From: Enterococcus raffinosus
GTDB taxonomy: Bacteria; Bacillota; Bacilli; Lactobacillales; Enterococcaceae
Direction: 5' to 3'
DNA: 64,000 nt
Assembly (NCBI RefSeq): GCF_018917525.1
Contig: NZ_JAHLOS010000018.1
Location: 1-64,000, forward strand
Part shown: one piece after another, positions 56,287 through 64,000 of the stretch
How positions within the stretch are numbered: the stretch's first letter is position 1
Layout of the letters: each line of letters starts with the position of its first letter
Program-made: the position numbers and the translations under genes
Notes under the pieces: generated by a model
Told to the model about the DNA's origin: nothing
The model's input: the letters and a program-made list of their open reading frames with translations, nothing else
Databases searched by the model: none

Positions 56287-56544
56287 GAGCCGTAAATAAT
56301 TTCCTTCTTTATTCAAGTAGTGGCAGATGTAATTTTTTGTTGTTTATGCACAAAAATTTACGTTCTTTACATAAAAACAACAATCTTTATTTTATCTTTG
56401 CAGGAACTTGACGGTGCCTTTACACTCCTTCGCTATACTTTTTATTAGAGGAAGTCAGCTCACAATGAGCAAGCAAAAGTTAAACTCGCTAGAAAATCGC
56501 CTAAGAGCATAAAAGAATGGTAAACAAAAAAAGGAGTGGATCAG
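56287..56544. other. Promoter region of the phosphonate operon
   Basis: TTGACG at 56413 and TATACT at 56439 are about 20 bases apart, a spacing too long to be convincing. I see no gene, cre site or riboswitch. No regulator gene accompanies the operon. Confidence 0.3.
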
Positions 56545-57309
56545 GTGCTAAAACTTGAGAATATCACGAAAAAATTTCAGGAGACGACAGTACTAGATGG
56601 GATCAATTTAGAAATTGAGTCTGGTGAGATCGTTTCAATCCTGGGGCAATCAGGTTCAGGAAAAACAACGCTGTTAAATTTGATTTTAGGGTTGGATGAA
56701 CCAAGCGGGGGAGAAATTTTCTTCAATAATCAGAAGATTACCCATACATTGATGGAAAAACGTCCCTTCAATATTGTCTTTCAGGATTACGCCTTGTTTC
56801 CTAATTTGACAGCTTATCAAAATCTGACCTACGGACTACGCAATAAAAAAGAATGCTCCACCAAAGCGGAGGTTGACGAGCTGATTGAATTGTTGAATTT
56901 GGAAAAGCACCTAGAAAAACCGATTCATCAATTGTCAGGCGGACAAAAGCAGCGGGTTGCACTTGGCCGAACATTAGTGATGAAGCCGCAGCTGCTTTTG
57001 TTGGATGAGCCATTGAGTGCTCTGGATGGGGTAATCAAGGAATCAATTAAAGAAAAAATCCAAGAAATTGCTCGCAAGCTTCATTTGACCATCATCATTG
57101 TTACGCACGATCCAGAAGAGGCCTTGACGATGTCAGATAAAATCGTTGTTTTAGATGAAGGAAAAGTTGCGCAATGCAGTTCGCCGATCGAAATCATGAG
57201 TCAGGCTTCTTGTCATTTTGTTGAGGAGTTTATCGTTAATCAGTTGGCGATCAAGCAACAGAACATTCAGCAAATCTTTCAGCAATCAGTTAATATGGTG
57301 GCTTCATGA
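56545..57309 (+). CDS. Phosphonate-type ABC importer ATP-binding protein (PhnT-like)
   Basis: This 254-residue ATPase has Walker A GQSGSGKTT, signature LSGGQKQRVALGR, Walker B LLLLDEPLSALD and VTHDPEEA, typical of the iron/spermidine/2-aminoethylphosphonate importer group. I chose GTG 56545 eight bases after AAGGAG; another GTG at 56536 overlaps that site. It overlaps the permease start by 4 bases. Confidence 0.87.
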   Translation: MLKLENITKKFQETTVLDGINLEIESGEIVSILGQSGSGKTTLLNLILGLDEPSGGEIFFNNQKITHTLMEKRPFNIVFQDYALFPNLTAYQNLTYGLRNKKECSTKAEVDELIELLNLEKHLEKPIHQLSGGQKQRVALGRTLVMKPQLLLLDEPLSALDGVIKESIKEKIQEIARKLHLTIIIVTHDPEEALTMSDKIVVLDEGKVAQCSSPIEIMSQASCHFVEEFIVNQLAIKQQNIQQIFQQSVNMVAS

Positions 57310-58982
57310 GAGCAGCTTTTCCATTGAAACGAGTGATTAGTTGGAGTGTACTGATCTTCTTCTTTTTATTTTTAGCTTATCCGATCATTCAAATCGTGTT
57401 AACAGCTTTCCCCCGATCCGGCGGGAGCAGCTTGGACATTTTCACACCAGAATGGCAGCGATCATTTGCTAACAGCTTGAAATATTCTTTAGCGGCCACG
57501 AGCTGTTCAACAATATTAGGCTTTTTCTTGGCCTATGGAAATAATTTTACCCGAATCAATCGGCGATTTTTAAAGGTAAATGAAAGTGTTTTGCATTTTC
57601 CGATGCTATTGCCGACGATCACTTACGGATTTGTCCTTATTTATGCTTTTGGCAAGCAGGGATTGTGGAGCAAGGTTTTTCAACAGGAACTGTTTCATAT
57701 CTATGGCTCCATCGGTATTTTATTGGGATTCATCATTTATACATTACCGCCGATCTTTATTTTGATCAACAATTCGATGAAATATTTGGATACTCAGCTA
57801 TTCATTGTTTCACGCCTGATGGGGGATAGCTGGTATCGTTCGCTTTATAAAACGATCTTGAATCCATTGACGCGGGTGTTGGCGGTGGCTTTTCTACAGG
57901 GCTTTTTTATGTCCTTTACAGACTTTGGGATTCCCAGCGCGGTAGGAGGACAAACCCCGTTCATCACGACATTATTATATGAAGGCTTCATGGGAACCAT
58001 TCCCGATTTCCAGTTTGGGTCATTAGTGGCCTTAACGATGTTACTGCCATCAATCATCAGTATTTTAGTATTGAACTATTTACAGAAGAAGGTCGTGCGC
58101 TATGAGCGTCCACGGCAGGCAGTGATCAAAAAGAATCCGGTAAGAGATTGGTGTTTTCGACTACTTTTCATCAGCATCTCTCTTTTCATTTTAGGAGTAT
58201 TCGCGGTCTTGATCATTATTCCAATGGTGAGCAATTGGCCCTATGAATTGACCCCAACCTTCAATAATTTCGCCCGCTTTATCCAAGATGACAGCTTGAT
58301 TTTAACCTTGAAAAATTCACTGCTGATGGCTTTGTTGACGGCGGGAGTTGGGACGATTATTGCCTATTCGGCGGCGATATTGACCTCCAGAGAGCGGAAG
58401 CTTTATAAGGTCAATCAAGTAATTGACAGTATCGCTACGATTACGAATTCGATCCCCGGGATGGTTTTGGGGGTGGCTTACTTGTTGCTATTCAGTGGTA
58501 GCCAGCTGCACAATACATTACTAATCTTAGTGATCGTGACGGTTATCCATTATTTTTCAACACCGTATCAGATGGCGAAAGAGGCACTGCAAAAAATGAA
58601 TTTAAACTGGGAGAACACCGCCAAGCTGATGGGCGATAGCTGGTTGAAAACAGTTTGGCGAATTTTGATCCCGAATTCAAAGGTGACGATTGTAGATATC
58701 TTCGCGTATTACTTTTTTAACTCGATGGTCACAATCAGTGCCGTCATTTTCTTAACAAGTGCCAATACGATGGTTATTACCGCCAAATTAAAAGAGCTTC
58801 AGCATTTTGGCCGGTTTAACGATATATTTATGCTTTCGCTGTTTTTACTAGTAATCAATTTAGTTATGCAAGGAATTACTCAGGTTATAAAAAGGAGAAT
58901 GATGAATGAACAGAAAAAAACTACTCGCAGTGCTTGGAAGCTTGCTTTTCCTTCTATTATTAGGCGCTTGCAGCAAAAGTAA
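57306..58982 (+). CDS. Fused two-domain ABC importer permease (PhnU/V-like)
   Basis: This 558-residue protein has about twelve membrane helices in two halves, each a binding-protein-dependent permease domain with an EAA-like loop (SRLMGDSWYRSLYKTILNPLT; AKLMGDSWLKTVWRILIPN). This is the FbpB-like double permease. The operon context points to 2-aminoethylphosphonate. Its last 77 bases overlap the lipoprotein gene in another frame, giving a short hydrophilic tail. Confidence 0.87.
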   Translation: MRAAFPLKRVISWSVLIFFFLFLAYPIIQIVLTAFPRSGGSSLDIFTPEWQRSFANSLKYSLAATSCSTILGFFLAYGNNFTRINRRFLKVNESVLHFPMLLPTITYGFVLIYAFGKQGLWSKVFQQELFHIYGSIGILLGFIIYTLPPIFILINNSMKYLDTQLFIVSRLMGDSWYRSLYKTILNPLTRVLAVAFLQGFFMSFTDFGIPSAVGGQTPFITTLLYEGFMGTIPDFQFGSLVALTMLLPSIISILVLNYLQKKVVRYERPRQAVIKKNPVRDWCFRLLFISISLFILGVFAVLIIIPMVSNWPYELTPTFNNFARFIQDDSLILTLKNSLLMALLTAGVGTIIAYSAAILTSRERKLYKVNQVIDSIATITNSIPGMVLGVAYLLLFSGSQLHNTLLILVIVTVIHYFSTPYQMAKEALQKMNLNWENTAKLMGDSWLKTVWRILIPNSKVTIVDIFAYYFFNSMVTISAVIFLTSANTMVITAKLKELQHFGRFNDIFMLSLFLLVINLVMQGITQVIKRRMMNEQKKTTRSAWKLAFPSIIRRLQQK

Positions 58983-59880
58983 TGCGGCTGACGAGAAAGT
59001 CACGATTTATACCAACGCTGATGAAGAACCGGTGGAGGTAATCAAGAATGTTTTAGACAAAAATGGGTACAAGGGCAAATACACGCTGCAATCATTCGGC
59101 ACTTCTGAGCTAGGCGGAAAGCTCTTAGCGGAGGGAAAAAATATCGAAGCGGATTTAGTGACGATGAGTACCTTCTATTTAAATAGTGCTCAGAAAAAAG
59201 ACAAGATGTTCAAGGAACTAACACTTCCAGTCGAATCGTTAACGAAAATTCCGGATTATACGGCCCCTTTTACCGTTCAAGAAGGAACAATTTTCTATAA
59301 TACCGATGTTATGAAGGAAATGAACTTGCCAATTCCAACTAGTTTGAAAGATTTAGCCGATCCGAAATACAAGGATGCCTTGTCAATCTCAGATATCAAA
59401 CAATCGTCTACAGCGTGGCTGCTGTTCCAAGCGTTAGTTGACAATTATGGGGAAGACGAAGCGAAAACGATCCTGAAGGGGATCTACAAAAATGCGGGAG
59501 ATCACCTAGAAAGCTCTGGGTCGGGTCCGTTGAAAAAGGTTCGGTTAGGTGAGGTTGCGATCGGATTTGGGTTACGTCATCAGGCAGTCAAAGATAAACA
59601 GGATGGATTACCGATTGATTTTGTTGAACCCTCAGAAGGAACGTACACATTAACTGAATCCTTGGCAGTGATTAATAAAGGCGACAAAACCAATCCAAAA
59701 GCAGAAAAAATGCTGGATTTAATTTTGGAAAAGGGTCGTAAAGACTTATTGGAAATCTATCCAAGTGCACTGTACAAGGGTGAGCAGGTAGATAGCGCAC
59801 ACGTAGCGAAGGACCAAAAAGTCTTTCCAACAGAATTAACCGCAGAATTATTAGAGCAGCACCAAAAATTAATCGATTAA
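58906..59880 (+). CDS. Phosphonate-binding lipoprotein (PhnS-like)
   Basis: This 324-residue extracellular solute-binding protein has a lipobox LLGAC with Cys22. The family 1/6 binding fold follows, starting VTIYTNADEEPVEVIKNVL, with a Ser-rich ligand loop (ESSGSGPLKKVRLG). It delivers substrate to the permease. The start has AAAAGGAG within the permease gene. Confidence 0.88.
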   Translation: MNRKKLLAVLGSLLFLLLLGACSKSNAADEKVTIYTNADEEPVEVIKNVLDKNGYKGKYTLQSFGTSELGGKLLAEGKNIEADLVTMSTFYLNSAQKKDKMFKELTLPVESLTKIPDYTAPFTVQEGTIFYNTDVMKEMNLPIPTSLKDLADPKYKDALSISDIKQSSTAWLLFQALVDNYGEDEAKTILKGIYKNAGDHLESSGSGPLKKVRLGEVAIGFGLRHQAVKDKQDGLPIDFVEPSEGTYTLTESLAVINKGDKTNPKAEKMLDLILEKGRKDLLEIYPSALYKGEQVDSAHVAKDQKVFPTELTAELLEQHQKLID

Positions 59881-59890
59881 GGAGCTTAGC

Positions 59891-60985
59891 ATGGACTACA
59901 AATTATTAACACCCGGACCGTTAACGACGACTCAGACGGTTAAACAAGCAATGATGGTGGATCATTGTACATGGGATGAAGAATACAAAACGATTACTCA
60001 GGAAATTCGACAAAAGCTGTTGTCTTTAGCAGGTGCTTCTCCAGCAGAATATACGACGATCTTAATGCAGGGAAGCGGATCATTTGGTGTGGAATCCGTC
60101 CTGAGCTCCGTGATGGGACCAAAAGATCATGTGCTCGTTTGCGTAAATGGCGCTTACGGGCGTCGAATGGTCAGCATGTGCGAACGGCATCATTTGGCTT
60201 ACAGCGTGTACGAAGTCGCAGAAGATGAAATTCCGCAGGCAGCAGACATAAAAAAAATTCTCGCAAATGAGCCAACCATTTCTGCGATCGCGATGGTTCA
60301 TAGTGAAACAACTTCCGGTATTTTGAATGAGTTAGAAGAGATCGCTGCACTTGTAAAAGACAATGAGCTGCTATTTATCGTGGATGCAATGTCTAGCTTT
60401 GGTGGAATTCCAATTGATGTTTCGGCTTTGTCCATCGATTTTCTAGTCTCAAGCTCTAATAAATGTGTTCAAGGGGTTCCAGGCTTTTCCTTCACGTTGG
60501 CTAAACGAGAGCAGATGGAGCAGCGCAAAGAGTTTTCACGAACGGTGTCTTTAGATCTTTATGATCAATATGAAACGATGGAAAAGGACGGTAAATGGCG
60601 TTTTACATCACCTACTCACACGGTTTTGGCTTTTCACCAAGCGTTAAAAGAGCTAGATGCAGAAGGCGGAATCTATCAACGCTATATGCGGTATTTAACC
60701 AATAATCGACTGCTGCGGCAAAAAATGAGTGACTTGGGCTACCAGCCCTTCATCAAACAGCATCAAGGACCATTTATCACTTCATTTTTATATCCCAAGC
60801 AGAGTGCCTTTAACTTCGACCATTTTTATCAGCATTTAAAACAAAATGGCTTTGTGATCTATCCAGGAAAAATTAGCACTGTTGATTGTTTCCGCATTGG
60901 AAATATCGGTGAAATTTATCCAGAAGATATTGATCAGCTGGTCAAAGTTATTGAAAATTATTCGGAGGTAGCTTATGTCAGTTAA
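59891..60985 (+). CDS. phnW: 2-aminoethylphosphonate:pyruvate aminotransferase
   Basis: This 364-residue PLP enzyme moves the amino group of 2-aminoethylphosphonate to pyruvate, giving phosphonoacetaldehyde and alanine. It shows LLTPGPLTTTQTVKQAMMVDH, the phosphate loop GSGSFGVESV, VDAMSSFGG with Asp165 and SSSNKCVQG with the PLP Lys191. It overlaps phnX by 11 bases. Confidence 0.96.
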   Translation: MDYKLLTPGPLTTTQTVKQAMMVDHCTWDEEYKTITQEIRQKLLSLAGASPAEYTTILMQGSGSFGVESVLSSVMGPKDHVLVCVNGAYGRRMVSMCERHHLAYSVYEVAEDEIPQAADIKKILANEPTISAIAMVHSETTSGILNELEEIAALVKDNELLFIVDAMSSFGGIPIDVSALSIDFLVSSSNKCVQGVPGFSFTLAKREQMEQRKEFSRTVSLDLYDQYETMEKDGKWRFTSPTHTVLAFHQALKELDAEGGIYQRYMRYLTNNRLLRQKMSDLGYQPFIKQHQGPFITSFLYPKQSAFNFDHFYQHLKQNGFVIYPGKISTVDCFRIGNIGEIYPEDIDQLVKVIENYSEVAYVS

Positions 60986-61796
60986 AACGATTATTTTAGA
61001 CTGGGCAGGGACAACGGTTGATTTTGGCTGTATGGCTCCGGTCAATGCCTTCAAAAAGGCATTTGAAAATAAGCAGATCGAGCTTACGAATGAAGAAATC
61101 CGAAAACCAATGGGGATGCTTAAAATAGATCATATCAAGCAGCTGCTTTCGCTTGAACAAGTAAAAAAACAATGGTTTGAGCTTTACGGACGCTTTTCTG
61201 ATGAAAAGGATGTGCTCAGTATCTATCAGGATTTTGAAAAATACCTGTTTGCGGATCTCGCAGAAAACAGTCATTTAAAACCAGAAACCAAGCAAGCAAT
61301 GAAAAAAATCAAACAATTCGGCTATAACATTGGCTCTACGACTGGCTATACTAAAGAAATGATGGCCGTTGTATTAAATACAGCTACGATGGAAGGTTAT
61401 CATCCTGATTTCGTCGTTACACCAGATGAGGTCGATTCCTTAGGCCGACCGTACCCCTTTATGATTTTTGAGAATATGCGCCATTTCCAAAACCATTCAA
61501 TGGAAGAAGTAATCAAAGTAGGCGATACGATCTCGGATATTCAAGAAGGAAAAAACGCGGGAGTCTTGAGTATTGCCATCACTGAAGGAAGCTCGGTGAT
61601 GGGACTATCTCTAGAGGAATACAAACAGCTCTCAAAAGAAGAAATGGAACAATTGAACCTACAAACGGCTGAAGTTTTCTATCAACACGGGGCGGATCTT
61701 TGTGTTAAGAATTTGCTGGAATTAGCTGAGCTTTTACAGGAGAGCTCAACGATTCAAAAATTACAAAGAAGAAAAGAGAAAAACAGCGCAAACTAA
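60975..61796 (+). CDS. phnX: Phosphonoacetaldehyde hydrolase
   Basis: This 273-residue HAD enzyme splits phosphonoacetaldehyde to acetaldehyde and phosphate through a Schiff base. Asp9 (ILDWAGTTVD) is the nucleophile, Lys50 in MGMLKIDHIK is the Schiff-base Lys, and VKVGDTISDIQEGKNAG binds the metal. With phnW and the importer it lets the cell use 2-aminoethylphosphonate as phosphorus or nitrogen source. Confidence 0.96.
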   Translation: MSVKTIILDWAGTTVDFGCMAPVNAFKKAFENKQIELTNEEIRKPMGMLKIDHIKQLLSLEQVKKQWFELYGRFSDEKDVLSIYQDFEKYLFADLAENSHLKPETKQAMKKIKQFGYNIGSTTGYTKEMMAVVLNTATMEGYHPDFVVTPDEVDSLGRPYPFMIFENMRHFQNHSMEEVIKVGDTISDIQEGKNAGVLSIAITEGSSVMGLSLEEYKQLSKEEMEQLNLQTAEVFYQHGADLCVKNLLELAELLQESSTIQKLQRRKEKNSAN

Positions 61797-61798
61797 TA

Positions 61799-61836
61799 GA
61801 AATATCGGCTTTTAAAGTCGATATTTCTTTATTTTT
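61799..61836 (+). terminator. Terminator of the phosphonate operon
   Basis: GAAATATCG-CTTT pairs with AAAG-CGATATTTC, followed by a T-rich run. Confidence 0.85.
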
Positions 61837-62538
61837 CAATCGAATTGAAGAGGTTCGCTTTATTTATTCAAAAAATAAAAAGAAAAAACAAAAAAAGATT
61901 TTTTCTGTTTTGCAATTCTTAATAATTTCATATTTAGCTAGATTTAGGCTATTACAAAATTGTAAGCGAATTCAAAAACCCAAATCTCTTATTTTTATCC
62001 AAAAATTAAATTTTATATTTCAAAAATGGCTGAGACATTCCTTATAAATGCAGGTAGAATAATATGTGTAACCAATGGTGCGTTTAATGAGGGTGACTTC
62101 TCTTTTTTATGGTGTTAGTGTAAGGGGTTTAGAGCAATTTTCTAGCGAACAATAACGATCATAAAAGTTCATAACAAAAAATAAAAAATACATATAGAGA
62201 TCCGGTCATTGTAATTTTATTACTGACAGCATGCTGAAGGTTGATAAGTACTCAATCATGGATCATGTTGATTAGCCTCTCTTCTTTTATGAGGAGAAGC
62301 AAAATGCCGCGCGTCAGTGAATAGTGTGACTTATCAAGATGCTACTAAAATCTTAGCGATGAGCGGCGGCAGATGATTAGCATTCATTGGAAAATTGAAG
62401 TGGATGCATCATTATCGAAGAATGAATCAAGGATGCGGATTTTTTTCAGCATCCTTGATTTTTTTCCATTCATTGGTTGCCCCTAGTATTTTATTAAATA
62501 CTTAGCTTGATTTGAGATAGAAAGAAGGGGAAATGTTC
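61837..62538. other. Long leader region before the autolysin gene
   Basis: About 700 bases carry no clear gene. The first half is very AT-rich. The second half is less so and has inverted repeats (62195-62260, and CCTC/GAGG at 62276-62293). A short frame at 62304-62324 with GAGGAG before it and a strong terminator at 62425-62464 follow. It could be a structured leader or a small RNA gene. I could not match it to a known riboswitch. Confidence 0.4.
62425..62464 (+). terminator. Intrinsic terminator upstream of the autolysin gene
   Basis: TCAAGGATGC pairs with GCATCCTTGA across a T-rich loop, followed by T residues. No gene lies directly before it, so it ends an upstream RNA or acts as an attenuator. 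Confidence 0.8.
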
Positions 62539-64000
62539 ATGAAAAAGATTGTTATGGTAATTTGTGGGGTAGCAGTAGTTTGTTGGGGAGTTGCTAGCCT
62601 GCGAAGCGGGGCACTAAAAGCGGATAATTTACTTCAAGAATCCTCTGTCGTAGAGACGACAGTTCCTGAAAGTTCAACTGTTGCGCCGGCACCTGCAGAA
62701 CCAGAGCCTGTGACAGAAGCGCCGGAGCCAATTACGGAAACACCGGCGCCGGCTGAACCAGCATCGGAATCCTCTGTTGTACCAGAGACGCCTGTGGAAC
62801 AACAGCCGACAGAAAGTGCGCCGACAGATACCATACCAGAAACACCGACACAAAGCAGCGCAGTTGAACCACCGAAGAGCGATAGTTCTACCAGCGAAAG
62901 CTCAACGAGCAGCAGTACATCAAGTGAGAGCTCGACAAGTCAGAGTTCGACGAGCCAAACAGATACTACGTCCAGTTCGACGACTACGCCAAGCGAGTCA
63001 TCGACTTCCAGCAGTAGTATACCAGGTGGATCGACTAGTTCAACTACTGGGAATTCGACAGGAACAAGCAGCAGTTCTTCAACGACCACGTCAAGTTCTG
63101 GTCAGGAACAGCCGCAGCCTAGTACACCGTCTACGCCGGGACCAGTTCCAAGTCCAGCACCGACGCCTCCGGCTCCAAGTGAGCCTAAGGTCCAAACAAA
63201 TGCTGCTGCTATTCAACAGACACCAGATGCTTTTTCAGAGACGAGTGCTTTGCAGCTTCCAAGTGATTTGAAAACATCTGAAGTTGCTCAATCTGATCTA
63301 AAAGGCTATGAACTACCCTTGCTGTCTAGCTTTGAAAATAAAGCGCATGCCGCTTTGATTTATGATGGCATTAAAAAGCTTGGAACGGAACAGGAACAGG
63401 ATTTCAACGTGGAACAATTAGCAGCTAAGCTTTATAGCGATTTGTTTGCGATTGAGATTGCTGGAAATCCTGAACAGGCCAGCGAAGAAGTCAGTGTCGG
63501 CAGTCTACTCTATCAAAAGAAAAAAGACCAGCCTGAATTAGTTGGTGTCTATATTGGAAAAGATTATTATCTGACAGTTGAAGATGTTGAAATCGATGCT
63601 TCTGATGAATCAACGGAAACTGCGACGGATGGAGTTACAGAGCTTGATACAGAAAAGGCTGAGAATGAAGAGTCAGATAAAAAGGAAAAACAGCGACAGG
63701 TCGTTCTTCAGCCAATGAGTATTGATGAAGACTTGTTAGTTCAAGCTTTGCCAACTGTTGAATTGACTGAATATGGACAAACAATCTTGGCTGAATATCC
63801 TGCTTCTATTAATTTTACTGAAAATGAAGGAGCGAAGAATTTTATTTCAACCATCGCGGAGGATGCACGTAAGCTGGGACAAGAATATGACGTCTTTGCA
63901 TCAGTGATGATCGCACAGGCTTTATTGGAAAGTGGTTCTGGAACAAGCAGTTTGTCATTGCCGCCCAATCACAATCTATTTGGTGTAAAGGGAACCTATC
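62539..64000 (+). CDS. Autolysin-like glucosaminidase, 3' end beyond window
   Basis: The frame is open from ATG 62539, behind AAGGGG, to the window end (487 codons seen). A signal peptide (about 1-33) is followed by a long Pro/Thr/Glu and then Ser/Thr-rich low-complexity region (about 38-215). Next come an unrecognised domain (about 225-400) and the start of a GH73-type N-acetylglucosaminidase domain (IAEDARKLGQEYDVFASVMI, then LESGSGTSSLS with the catalytic Glu, NHNLFGVKGTY). E. faecalis AtlA has a similar order of Thr/Glu-rich segment then glucosaminidase, normally followed by LysM repeats, which would lie outside the window. The extra domain between linker and catalytic part differs from AtlA. 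Confidence 0.8.
   Translation, partial: MKKIVMVICGVAVVCWGVASLRSGALKADNLLQESSVVETTVPESSTVAPAPAEPEPVTEAPEPITETPAPAEPASESSVVPETPVEQQPTESAPTDTIPETPTQSSAVEPPKSDSSTSESSTSSSTSSESSTSQSSTSQTDTTSSSTTTPSESSTSSSSIPGGSTSSTTGNSTGTSSSSSTTTSSSGQEQPQPSTPSTPGPVPSPAPTPPAPSEPKVQTNAAAIQQTPDAFSETSALQLPSDLKTSEVAQSDLKGYELPLLSSFENKAHAALIYDGIKKLGTEQEQDFNVEQLAAKLYSDLFAIEIAGNPEQASEEVSVGSLLYQKKKDQPELVGVYIGKDYYLTVEDVEIDASDESTETATDGVTELDTEKAENEESDKKEKQRQVVLQPMSIDEDLLVQALPTVELTEYGQTILAEYPASINFTENEGAKNFISTIAEDARKLGQEYDVFASVMIAQALLESGSGTSSLSLPPNHNLFGVKGTY

Noticed and set aside
62777-63271. Arg/Gln-rich plus-strand open frame
   Set aside because: It is the shifted frame of the Ser/Thr-rich autolysin linker. The true frame starts at 62539 with signal peptide and a catalytic domain.

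Overview
The window reads as low-GC Firmicute chromosome, most likely an Enterococcus. The pointers are the glpK-glpO-glpF operon with a glycerol kinase carrying the HPr-phosphorylated His at the position known from E. casseliflavus, an FCT-like sortase/pilus island with RofA/Mga-type regulators, cre-type CcpA sites, an EfrAB/LmrCD-type ABC exporter pair and strong AGGAGG ribosome binding sites. Species cannot be fixed from the sequence alone. No rRNA, tRNA, insertion sequence or CRISPR array was found.

Layout. 0-5 kb: an atypical response-regulator-like gene diverges from a MacAB-like three-gene ABC efflux operon, followed by an XRE regulator. 5-8 kb: a small conserved protein, a tRNA-dihydrouridine synthase, a macrodomain protein and an ASCH protein. 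8.5-21.8 kb: a surface pilus island in two modules. Module 1 holds a minor pilin (LPQTN) and a SpaA-like major pilin whose frame is broken by one in-frame TAA. Then come a RofA/Mga-like regulator and a MazG-like protein. Module 2 has a signal-peptidase-like protein, an FctA-like pilin, a class B sortase, an FctB-like pilin and a 1546-residue beta-helix adhesin. This order matches the streptococcal FCT regions.

22-32.6 kb is metabolic: a TPP-riboswitch-controlled thiamine salvage operon (thiW-thiM-thiE-thiD), a flavoprotein plus Mga-like regulator pair, and the glycerol operon glpK-glpO-glpF behind a cre site. 32.6-42.8 kb holds drug and solute transporters with their regulators (HxlR/MFS, XRE, DHA2 MFS, TraX-like, YeiH with a LysR), an M28 peptidase and an AraC/GyrI-like regulator. 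Within it, ridA lies behind a leader that looks like a Thr/Ile leader-peptide attenuator. 43-45 kb is a LemA-TPM pair.

45.2-49.7 kb is a fructose-family PTS operon ending in an allulose-6-phosphate 3-epimerase gene, with the regulator's EIIA domain encoded as a separate overlapping gene. 49.8-56.2 kb has a VOC protein, a TetR regulator facing a frameshifted alpha/beta hydrolase across two operator-like repeats, and a MarR-controlled heterodimeric ABC exporter. 56.5-61.8 kb is a complete 2-aminoethylphosphonate uptake and breakdown operon (ATPase, fused permease, lipoprotein, phnW, phnX). After about 740 bases of leader with an internal terminator, the window ends inside an autolysin-like glucosaminidase gene.

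The observations most worth following are the ridA attenuator, the nonsense codon in the major pilin, and the class B sortase pilus with non-LPXTG signals on both its backbone and its giant adhesin.
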